Shown: positions 12,254 to 23,600 of the stretch, piece after piece
How the letters are laid out: the number at the start of each line of letters is the position of its first letter
Numbering within the stretch: the stretch's first letter is position 1
NCBI GenBank assembly: GCA_022393335.1
Contig: JAJEKB010021337.1
Span: 664,353-728,352 of the forward strand
Reading direction: 5' to 3'
Source of the DNA: Macrotrachela quadricornifera
Lineage: Eukaryota; Rotifera; Eurotatoria; Philodinida; Philodinidae
Length of the DNA: 64,000 bases
Notes under the pieces: model-generated
Database searches by the model: none
Seen by the model: only the letters and a program-made list of their open reading frames with translations
What the model was told of the DNA's origin: nothing
Position numbers and translations under genes: made by a program

Positions 12254-14054
12254 TTTTGATCATTTAATAAAATAAGGCCTGAACTTTCTCTTTCTTTTTA
12301 TATTCTTTTAAAAAAACTTCACATCTTTTTATACGACCTAAATACAAATAGATTTAAACTATTATTTATAATCATTTCAATATGAACTATCCCATATTAC
12401 TCTTGTGACACGGAAATCTGTGATATTGCAAATAATAAACAAGCTCATGATTTGTTTAAATCATTAAAACTTGAATGTCTAAATCGATATGAAGAATAAT
12501 TGAATCATTATTTCTAATCAACTGTTAATTATAATAATATGACTGATTATTTAGAAAGTATAACTAGTGAATATCTTCATGAACAAGTGAATTCTCTTAA
12601 ATTAACAGCAAAATTTGAGAATAAACATGAAGTTACATTTTGTGAAAAAAACTTCAAAAAGAACGAATTATTTTAGACTTTTTTATATGCATTACATTCA
12701 TGAAAATATCAGTCATAAAAAAAAATTTTTTGTGGATGATTAAGACGTAGGAAACTTTCACCAAATTATAAATCATGAGATGCTTTGAAAACGGTTAACC
12801 CTAATTTGATCGAAAACAAAAATGTCGAACGATAAAAATCTCGAAATGAAGACTGATCGAAATGTAATAACCTTTAAATATACACAAGCAGCAGTTACCG
12901 AGACATTTTTTGGTATTTGTTAAAAAATTCGTATACATTTTGGAAAAAATCACGGACAGCCCTGAAGGTGAGGGCGCAGAAATAGATGAGGGCGAGGGCA
13001 TGGATGGAAGCAGTCGAGTGAATGTGCCCAAAAATATTGATACGGCTTATAAATCTTGATAATTTCCCATTAAATAAATCTCACGGAAGGAATAAATCGC
13101 AAAAAAATAAGTTCCAGTAGCCCTCCTGAATACCAATAATATTCGCTATTTGAATATTTCGATTTTTTTGTGAAACACAATCTGAAAGAGAGTGTTGAAG
13201 TGTTTAGGGGTAGAAATTTACCCCCCCCCCCCCCACAGATCGTGACAGACAGACTCAATGAACTTTATCACAGATCGTGACCCACGGACTTGATGATCTT
13301 TTATCACAGACTGTGGTCGATGGGCAAAATTGGCATCACTCTCACTCTCACCCCAAGACACTGTAGTAACTCTTACTATTCTAGCATAGATTGCAATCTA
13401 TAAAGGACTAAAGATCATCATAGACACTTATTTGGACAAACTCTGAATATCTGGTTTACAAAGCACGCAGTTTCATCGTGTTTCACATTTTTAATTCCAC
13501 AGGGATTGCACTGAAAGCTTTTTATTTTCGGTATTTTTCCTTTCGACATGTTTCAGTTCATACATTTTTTTACTTCGACATTTCCGCCTTCAATGGTTTT
13601 TTCTTTCGATGTTTTTAGGGGGGATCTTGAAAGCATGAAATGATGATGCATTAAACAAAGTTCGATTATATTTCTTTTATAGAGAATTAAAATCTTAAAG
13701 CGTAGTCGAAAAAACACTTGGGAAGATATGCTCTTCATTAAATCATTTTGATTTGTCAGTATTTATTCAATTTCCAATTTCAAATAAATGAAAACAAAAC
13801 TAAAATTAGCCTGTAAAATCTTGTCGTCTATTCGAAAGGAGAATGTGGGTGAGAATAAGAATGAAAAGATATCATCGCTGCTGCATCAGAGTGTTTGGTT
13901 CTGTGTGTTACTATCATCCTGATCTTCTTCTCTGTTGTAAGTGTCCTCAAAAATTAGTGAAAACCCATAAAAAAAGACAGAATCCAATATTAAGAACAGT
14001 TAAATATTGTTAATATATTTATTTATAAATTGAAAAATCACATGGATTTTGTGA
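12254..14054. other. Intergenic with gene relic and dispersed repeat
   Basis: It holds the possible ferritin relic at 12539-12676, a C-run at about 13221-13234 and, around it, a dispersed repeat (ACACAATCTGAAAGAGAGTG to GGTAGAAATTT). This is followed by degenerate tandem copies of CACAGATCGTGAC to about 13320. Nothing else is recognised. Confidence 0.5.
12539..12676 (+). pseudogene. Possible ferritin C-terminal relic
   Basis: A frame beginning at an ATG reads MTDYLES..SEYLHEQV.SLK, which resembles the last helices of ferritin subunits (DFLE..YL.EQV..IK). The upstream sequence in the same register contains stop codons and no ferroxidase motif was found, so if the match is real this is a decayed fragment. 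The match is short and could be chance. Confidence 0.3.
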
Positions 14055-15960
14055 TTAGTTTTCTGTACGAAATGGAATAATAATTTGTTGAATATACATT
14101 CTTAAACCATTAATATCTCCAATCCATCTATAATTTTCATGTAATTTCATTGGACGATTAAGTAATTGAATATCACAAATACAGCTTTTACCCGGTTCAT
14201 ATGGGATCATTTTCACACAAATAAATCGTTTTTTCGTCGCTTGTTCTCCTTTGTCCTTAGTTCGAAACAAGATGTGATAATCCGACGGTAGTGTTGTATC
14301 ATATTTATTCGTTAAGATAATATCTGTCAACATAGGAACACCAGGATCAGTTAGAAAAGGAGCACGTCTAATGCACAAGTAACGTTCTTTTAATCCTAAC
14401 CAAGGATATCCTACCAAAGAAGCTTTAGAACTACTATCATTATAAACTAGAACAAAAAAAGACATAAGAGTTCAATTTTAATAAAGAAAAGTTAACCTTC
14501 TTCAAGACATTCATATCCATCTGGTGTTCCGCATACATGACTAACAATTTCTATGCCAGTTATTAGTGATAATGTTGAAACAGTTTTCTGTGGTATTTTA
14601 TGATCGCTAGAATTTGTTTCGTTGTTTTGCAACGATTTATTATCTAAATTATTCTGTTTTAATTGATGTAGATTCAATATAATTTCAATTTTTTGTTGTT
14701 GATCTTCATTTAATATTTTATAAATTGGTAAAGTCTTTTCAATTTTTATAACACGCCAATTACGAAAATCTTCAACTGTTAAAGCCCATTGATTTGGATT
14801 TTGACATAATGTTGTATTCCCACCAGTTGCTTGAAAAGTAACATTCATCATCTGATATTTCTCAACATTTTCATATTGACCTTCTTTTTTTGTACAAATA
14901 AAAGTATTTGTTCCAAGTTCTAATGTTGGATTAGGAGAAATAGCTACTAGAAATTTTTGTTTTTGTTTTTCTTTATGTTGAATTTCATCAATTGTGCCTG
15001 TTTTTTCTTGCATATCTGTATGATATAATTGTCCTCCAAGTGTTAATTTTGTTGCAATGATATGTCCATATTTTAGAAATAGACTTTTCAATTGATCATA
15101 TTGATTTTCCAATGGTAAAGATAATATTTTATTGATTTCATTTAAAAATTCTTCAGTTGGTTCAATATTTCGATTATCTAATTCAATTGAAACCCGTGGA
15201 AAATTCCACATACATGTTGTATAGAGTTTTTTTATAGCTTGGTTCCGAGCGGTTTGTTCGTTTCTTTGATAATCAGAAGAAATTGAAACAAATGAACTTG
15301 ATAAACTTGCTCCATTTTCATCGAATTTATTTTCTACAAATGTTTTACCTCGTTCAGTATAAGTTAAATGCGCATCAATACTTGAAGAATCTGAAATAAT
15401 AATTTTTGGTTGAGTATTTTCTTTCAATTGAATTACTGATTCATAACTATGTTTCGGTTGTTTTCCATCAATAAGGAATGCTTTATCAAGATTACATGCT
15501 TTAAATAAATATTTCCAATGTTCAATCGTTAATTGTGATGCATTTTTTATTTCAGGCAATATTATCATTGATTTTGATTCATTAGTAGAAGAACCGACAA
15601 ACTTTGAATTATTAATCAGTTTATCTTTTTCTGAATGTGATAAATTTTTGCATTTAATAGATGAATCGTCATCTTTTAATGTCTTATGATCTGATTGTTG
15701 TTTTATCTGGATATCTGTATCTAAATTAAAAAAAAAGAAAAGCAATAAAAATTATTATTGAAAACTAATGAATTTCTTTTAAAATTACCTGTAAAAACAT
15801 GATTATTTTGTGATACATTAGATTGTTTTGTTGCATGTGGTCTATTTAGACTAAATATTTTGAATAAAGATCGATGTTCACTTGATGGATAATTACAGTT
15901 AAACGTAAAACGATTGAAATATGAGACTTTGATCGCATGACAGAAGATATTTCGATACAT
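14055..15960 (-). CDS. MACPF-MABP protein
   Basis: Exons 15789-15960, 14497-15720 and 14055-14446 on the minus strand join in phase across introns of 68 and 50 bases, giving 595 residues. Residues about 200-400 show MACPF (membrane attack complex/perforin) features: a W-N-F-P-R-V strand, LFLKYGHIIATKLTLGG near 270-287, and a W-x-L-T-V...W-R-V-I...LPIYKIL segment near 368-395. The last exon (466-595) resembles a MABP beta-prism domain, with tandem elements such as GYPWLGLKERYLCIRR and the terminal WIGDINGLRMYI. MACPF proteins can oligomerise into membrane pores, and MABP domains bind membranes. No signal peptide is evident in this model. Upstream of the chosen ATG lies CATTGTAG, which could be an acceptor, so the N-terminus may be incomplete. 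Pore formation is inferred from the family only. Confidence 0.75.
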
Positions 15961-18900
15961 ATATCTACAATGTAAATCATCATTGTCATTTCAAAGGAAA
16001 AAATAAATTGAAATATTCTAAGAAAAAGTTTCTCTTTTACCGATGATATCATCTTTTAAATGTGACAGGGAAAGAACCAAATGATGAAGAAAGAGAATGT
16101 AATCATATGAATTATCATTTATAGTAAATAATAGCATTGCGTACGTGCTAAAAACAACAGAAATACTCATAAGAAAATAGATGTTTTAATATTCTCATTT
16201 GTTTATCTTGAGGATATAATTGAATTGATAATCTTAAAACAATTTCTTCATTTTGTATCGTTTAAATAATTAACTATTTCATAGAAAAAGATTCTTTATT
16301 AATATCATAATATGATAAAATATATTTAGTTTCAATTTGAATGACAGTGTAAGTACAGAAGAAGTCCTCATCCATCTGTATCTTTAATTCATTCGAAATA
16401 TCTTAAATTTATTGTTAAAATAGTCAATAAAACGAACTTTTATTCTTTTATTTACCTTCTCGATCGATATTTGATCACAATTTATCATCGAGTTAATCCA
16501 AAGAAGAATCAACTCAATTCAACCAATCATGTAATATTTCTTCTTATTAAATCTTCAAGTACAATTAAACGTTTTTTAGAAAATAAACCAAGCCACATGA
16601 TCGATTTCATTTGTTTCATATATACCTTTGCGTAAATATCACCTTTTTCCCTTTTTCCTGATTTATATGTTGTCATACTTTATACGAAATTTATTGTCTG
16701 ACGATGTAAATATAAAGTAAAAGTCACGTATCTTATATAAAAACTGGGTAATAAAACTGAAGTTAATCATAATAATATAATAAATAGATTAAGAAAGTGA
16801 TTTTTGATTTCTTTCATCGTCGAATATAAAAATAAGATAACTTTATTTCCTTTTCTGAAAGAAAGGATTATAAAGCGTTTAAATACGCCAGTTAAAATGC
16901 TTAAAGTTTGTCTGTCTGTCCTAGCCAATCAGAGAACAGCAATAGTTAGATCAGTAAAAATAGCCTTTAACATTTCCCAAAAATCTTCACCAAATGTCTT
17001 TGGAATCGAGGAATCCAATGGTATGATTAGTTTTTTATGATTTTGAAAAAAAAAAATTTTCATTGTAAAAAAAATAATGATTTTTTATAAAGTTTGACCA
17101 AAGGGTTTTTGGAGTCGGAGAATTGAATGGCAGTATTAGTTTTTTGTGATCTTGTATAAAAATTTTTACTCCAAAAAAAATGATTTCTTTTATAAAATTT
17201 AACCTGAGCGTTTTTAAGTGTGAGGAATTAATTGATGTGATTAGATTTCAAAAGTTTAGAAATTTACTGTTTCGTTGACTGAAGGGAGAGTGATACGGAA
17301 AAAATTGAAGTGTGTTTGTTTGTTTGTGCCAGGTCAAGGGTCAAAAAAACATGTTCTTAGAGAAACCAACAAGAAATCTCAACTTTGAAAAAATCAAATC
17401 TTAACGTTTCAGCAAAGGTTTTTGGTGTCGAAGAATCGAATAGTACCATTAATTTTTGAATTTTTTTAAATAATGTTTTTACTAAAAGAAGGCTTTTTTT
17501 ATGAAATAACGATTTGTTTCATGGATTGGAGGAGAGATCATGTAGCATGAAATAAGTTTGTAGTTTTACAGGTATGCTTGTTTCCAAAATTTGTCGGTAT
17601 GTTCGCAGAATCACCGAATCAGAAAATGATGTCGCCTAGATTAATATTTAAAACGTTTGATGTTCTATAAGAAAACCCAACGAAGGGTTATCGAAGGTAT
17701 AAAATTCGAATCTCGGGTCAAATTTGAAGTTAATAATAAGTAAATAAACAATTCATAGTTCATTTTGTTATTTATCTTGAAAATTTTGATTCATGATAAC
17801 CGAAGATCGATAAATCAAGATTGAATGGGTTTTACCAAATACTAATAATAAATAATATAAATTGTCTCTAGTAAAAAGTCACCAAAGATAATTTGTTATA
17901 GGGAACTCAAGTCTGATGTTAGTTTTTCAATATTGTTAGTTATTAATTAATGATAAATGAATAAATCATAGTTTTTGATAAAACTTGACTGATCATTGTC
18001 AACTACAGAAAATTCGAATTCGCAGTGAATGAAAGCTTTGTTTATCTTTTTAGCTTTTTTATTGAACTCCTTGTTGTTTTAAGCTTGAATTAAGAATAAT
18101 CGAGGGTCGTGAATCTATGCTTGACATTGATTCTAATAGAAACATTTTTTTGTACATTACTATAAGTCGAAGTTTTGAGTAAGATTTATACAGAAGTATG
18201 TAAAAAAACGAAGTGGTTGCTTGATGTCGTATTGTTGAGCCTTCATAGACATCAACCTTAAAATAATATTCAAAATAGACAAAGATTTTTCCTACATCAC
18301 AATGTAATGTACTTTATTGGTAGCAGTTTTGGAATAGTTTCCCTTTTTTAGTTCCGAAGTGAGTGTATTAACAAATGTCCAGTGACTTTTTAAGAAGAAT
18401 TCAAACAAGATGCATCTATTCGGTTCAAACCTGAACTAATATTGAACGATGTAGTGGTGTTAAATATGGAAACGGCTAGTCGTTGATTTAAAATGTTTAT
18501 CATAAGGCCATTAAGTGAGATTCGAGGTACCTTAATAGATTCTCAAATGACTCGATTCTTGAGGAAAAACAACTGTTTATTAGACATCTTATGTAACAGA
18601 GCATATCCAGTAAAGGAGTTGTGAATGCTAACATAGTGTTCTTTGCTTATTGTAGCGTAAGTAGATATAGACATGTAGTTCTATCGTCGTAAAACTTTAA
18701 GAAGTTGTTCGGAATTCTCTAGTTTGGAAAAAAAAAATTTTTTTTAATGAAATTGTGGTTTGAAGTGATCGCCACCTGATCATGCTATTGAACTTGACGA
18801 CCAAACTGAAATATTTGAACCGTATCAAATTCCGTTTTCCTAAAGAAACAGTCGTATAGCGATAAATATTGCGCTTAAAAAGACATGGATGTTTATTTCG

Positions 18901-19090
18901 TAGAATTCATGCAATCAAGGGGATTGAGATATAAGATAAATCAAATGAAAATTATTTGGAATAAAAATCATACTAAATTTTCTTTCAGAAAAGGATCAGC
19001 GAAAATCCGTATGATGAGCGCTACGTGTAATAATCTGGTATATTCTCTTCTTCCTCACAACGGAACATTTCCAAATGATCCGCTCCGCGT
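15961..19090. other. Long intergenic stretch
   Basis: No supported gene on either strand. Short frames such as 16804-17040 (+) run into tandem-repeat sequence and are not protein-like. The only structure seen is the degenerate tandem array at about 16985-17465. Confidence 0.5.
16985..17465. repeat. Degenerate tandem repeat, unit about 105 bases
   Basis: A block like CCAAAGGTTTTTGGTGTCG, followed by GAATCGAATGGTATNATTAGTTTTT, recurs at about 16990, 17098, 17203 and 17412. Units are diverged, and a weaker related unit appears near 17880. Confidence 0.6.
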
Positions 19091-19672
19091 GACTCCATAT
19101 TTTGACCATATGTAGGGGACCAGTACACCAGTTTAACTGGTAAAAGATTTCTGCTCTTATTGATATTTCCCCGAGATAATGAGTTTTCAGTAAATTTTCC
19201 CTGTAGATCACTTTATAGGGAACCAATTTTCCGAAAAAATTATATTTTTGAATTTCCATCTGAAACTTTGTACACATGAAGATCTCATTTAAACTCCTAT
19301 ATCTATAAAGTTTGGTCAGTTTTAGATATTATATTGGCAAGATATGAAATGATCAATCTATCAATGTTTTACACAAAATTTAAAGAAAAGCCTATATGTA
19401 TATATATTGAGTAGTTTGTATCTTGACAATACACTAAGCAAAACTGATGAAACTTTATAGATGAGGTTGTTAAACTGAGATCTCTATGTGCACAAAATCT
19501 CAGATGAAAATTTAAAAATAATTTTTTTTCAGATAACTGGGCCCGTGTAGGGAGCTCTATAGGAAGAATCCACTGAGAAGTCATTATTTCAGTCAAATCT
19601 TAACAAGAGCAGAAATCTTTTAGCAGTTGCGCTAGTCTACTGGTTCCCTACATATGGTCAAGATACGGAGTC
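19091..19672. repeat. Foldback element with arms of about 220 bases
   Basis: GACTCCATATTTTGACCATA at the left pairs with TATGGTCAAGATACGGAGTC at the right. The block AAAAGATTTCTGCTCTT occurs in inverted copies inside each end, and the arms extend to about 19320 and 19435. No coding frame spans it. Confidence 0.8.
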
Positions 19673-20606
19673 GAACAGATCGAGTCACTTGAAAATGTTC
19701 CTTCGTTAGATGTTGCTAAACAATGATTCAAAACTCCAGTATTCCCAATAGAAGTGACAAGTTATGCGTCTACTACGTGTCTAACCAGCATAAAAAATTT
19801 AATAAAAAATACATTTTTAAAAATGCTATTAAAGACTCATGAATTCATCCAATGCTTGAATGTTTGTTACGAACGGTGAGACAGATTGGAATTGATTTAT
19901 TTGCGCAATAACACAATGTACTGCTTTAAGCTTTCGATTGAGAGAAAAAATTGGAAGCCACATGCTGACAAGTGAAATCGCGACATGAGTTTATATTAAA
20001 AAAATTACTCATCGAAAAGTGTGTATGTCGCTTACGTATATGTACTATTTCTTCATAAGAAAAAAAACATTTTTCTTCTGTTCTGATCATAGTACACATG
20101 AAGCATTAGCCTTTCTTACTTCTCCAAACATTTTTTTAATTTTTCTATAGACTTTCTTCGTGCATATTTATGGAATTGTATATGCATTTATAAGGATAAA
20201 GACTAGCATGATACCGTTTGACACTTCCTAGCTTTTCTGTATACTGACGTAATGGTGATATGTGAAATATGCAATTTTAGTACGTCATTTATTATTTAGC
20301 ACTTAGACAAATGCACTGTGGCACGATACTTGTAAAAAAAATAAAACGAAAGGCATACAAGACTAATGTAAATATTTATTTAATACTACTTCCATGTTGC
20401 CTCATGCCATTGAGAAAAAGGGAACGATAAGTGCAAAAAAATATGACAAGAAAAAAATAACGCATATATTGAAGTATTTATATGAAAATATATTTGCATT
20501 CGTAAAGCATTCAAATGTATATTTCACTATTGGCCTAGACCTCCATCATATAAAATATCTTACACTGAATTATTAGTTAGTATTGATTTGATTTTGAAGA
20601 AAAACT
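19673..20606. other. Upstream region of the STING-domain gene
   Basis: AT-rich, no gene recognised. It presumably includes the promoter of the gene starting at 20607; no distinctive regulatory motif was seen. Confidence 0.5.
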
Positions 20607-23600
20607 ATGGTATCATATGCGGATCTTATTCAATATGGTTTATCGAAACATCATGGAAAATATTTTGACTTTTATCTTATCGATTTCTCTCTTGTATATC
20701 CAAATGTACCATTGATTATAAAATGCAAATGCAGGTGAGACTATCTTTTTCAAAGAACCAAGAGAAGAAGAAACTGATTTCGTGGTTTCACTGATTTGAA
20801 GTAATTTCGTATGAATAGATAAATTAAGAATGTACAGTCCAATATGAATTGCAGTGAGATATTGTTTGAACCATATGAAAGAGGACCCTCGATAATTTCG
20901 TGATGGTCTTGAAAAACAATACATTTCACCCTTACAATAGAGGAGAAAATTTCACTGAAATCTGATGGGTTAATATAAAAAGGCACTCAGTCAATTAGAT
21001 GTTTTCCCTTGGAAAGAGGAGACAAGAAAGATATTTCAAAATTTGATCCTTTGATTGATTTAGGGACTTTCGAGATAATCTCATTCGAACTTTCACCGAT
21101 GATGATCCAAATTACGATAATAGAAGAAGTGAAAGTGAGAGATTTTGTTTTTGTTTGATACATATGTTTTATTTATATGAAATGATTGATTAGCTTGTAA
21201 ATGGACTATTGAATTCATTTGGAATGGAATTCGTGATGATGTTATTAATTTGAATGAAAATATCAAATCCGTATCAGTATGTTTTTTATCTATTTAAATA
21301 TTGATTTATATAAATAATCTTATAGGAAGAACATAGAATTATGTTTATCTCTTTCGATAATAATATTTCATCTTCTTATCAAGATCTTCTAACAACATGT
21401 TATGTTAATAGTGTTTTTTTTCAGTTTGATAATACTCTTCCAGATAAAAATTATGATTTAATATTCAATTGTCTTCGTGAATATCAACATAATCAAATTG
21501 TACCAAAGAAAACAGTTAGAATCAAAATAAAATCTTCTCTTTTTTTTTTTATTCTTTGCTTTTTTTTTTGATCTAGAAAACATTCGATTATTTTTATCCA
21601 TTGCATCTTCATGCTAATAGTACTAGTAGTGGACTTGTTTTTAATTATTATTATTCTTATCTTAATCAACAAGTTGGATCAAGTAAAATTTTATTGATGT
21701 GACCATTTATGATATTTTGTATCAATGATAGAATATTCGATTGCTTGTTTCTTATGACACACCATCTAAAGGAGAGTATTGAGGTGTATGTGGGTAGAAA
21801 TTTGGATCCCTTCTTTCCTAGATCATGGGCGACCGAGCATGAAAAAACACTGTAACCGTTGAATTAGACAAAATATAGACATACAACTTTAAACTGAACA
21901 GATTTATGAATCGGTTTTTAATAAGATTCTATAACTTCTTTTGTAGAATTATTGTAAAACACAATCTAAAACAGAATGTTAAAGTATATGAAAGGAGAAA
22001 TTTGGTCTCACTCTTTTCCACAGGTAATAATTGACATCTTATTGTTGAAGTGAGAAATAATGCATAAAAAGACGGATCTCGGAAAGTAAAATTAGCAAAC
22101 GAATGGTATATTGAACACAAAATATCATATATTATTTCATCTTCAATGTTTTGACTATTATCATGATATTATTCTTATTTCCTTTTTGTTTTAGCAAATA
22201 ATATATTTCTTACCTTTAATTTCAATAGAAATATATGTCAAGATATGTTTCCTTCTAAAATCTATGTTGTATTAGATACATGGATTGAAAGTATTTATCA
22301 AGAAAGATGTCCATCAACAATGCAGGAAGAATCACTTTTACAATTATTATCGAATACGCTTACATTTGTATATGATACAACCAAATACAAAATTAATGAT
22401 GACAAACAAACATCAGTCACATATCAAATAATTGGTGTGAACGATTTTGGACCGAATGTTGAGAAAATTTTCATCTGGCAAGAGAAAATTGATTTCAAAG
22501 CTCTAATTTCCATTCAACTCCAAGACGATATACGGCAGTGGAATGAATATTATCAACCTACTTCAATTGATTATAGGTATACAATTTTTTTTGTTTTCAT
22601 CAAACACAAATACTCATAGATAAAATATCGAAAGTAAACTATTTGTTTTTTCGTACTTGTAATTAAACCGAATCGAGATGGTTCTATCCAACATTCGATG
22701 GTCAAAAAAACCGATCTCTAAATTTATAGCTCATCTACACATGAATTAATTCTTGAAACTATCAGGCTGATTCACCGCTTTTGACCATGGACTACGCTCA
22801 TTATTTAGGTCTTGTTGAGACTAGGAAAAGTTTTAAATGATTTCTATCCATAGGTTTTTCTGTTAAGTCATAATCTTTTTATTATATTTTTAGTCTATTA
22901 TAGGACACTGACGGTAGAAATCGAAAGATCGGGAAAAAGGTTAAGTTTTTCGGTAATTTAATACCTCGAGAGCCAAACGTGTATTCTCGCTGACGCTTTT
23001 TAACTATTGACAAAAATTCAGTTCAAAAAATACTCTTTAAATTTTTCTACTGATGTTCTATAATAGGTCTAACACAATTGTTCTGTTTTGTAATCAAACC
23101 TTTTTTGGATAGCTGAACAGTCTTAAAAATTATGTATTAAAATGTTCGTCTTTTGACTTGTACGTTTTGTTGTTTTCTTCGCTCCTTACTTTACAGCATA
23201 GAACTTCAACAAGGAAATTTTCCAATAGATTTGATTTATACATGACCTATGATGGTCTCCTATGTTGGTTACAGTCTGTGGGAAGATAGGTACAAAATAC
23301 TTATTTACTTAATTTTAGTTTGAATGAACAACCATTGGCTACATTCGAGACAAAAACCCTTTCGGAAAATAATTATCCTCAACAATGTCATATATTTTCG
23401 ATTGAAAATCTCTCAATTACTACTAATGAACATCGAGGTAAGTTTTGTAAAAACTATTTAATAATATTAAATATTATTCATTCAATATGAAGGAATCAGT
23501 ACAATGAAAAAAACTACGAAAGATTGTTATGATGCATATGAAACATATTTGAGGACAGAATGTATTGATGAAGATAAAAGTAATATTGAAATTCGATTAA

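Noticed and set aside
15846..16052. Possible first exon of the MACPF-MABP gene starting MISS
   Set aside because: Joining it through its GTAAAA donor to the TTGTAG acceptor puts the next exon in a frame with an early stop.
16804..17040. Plus-strand frame of 78 codons
   Set aside because: It runs directly into the degenerate tandem repeat at 16985-17465, shows no family motif and has no splice partners.
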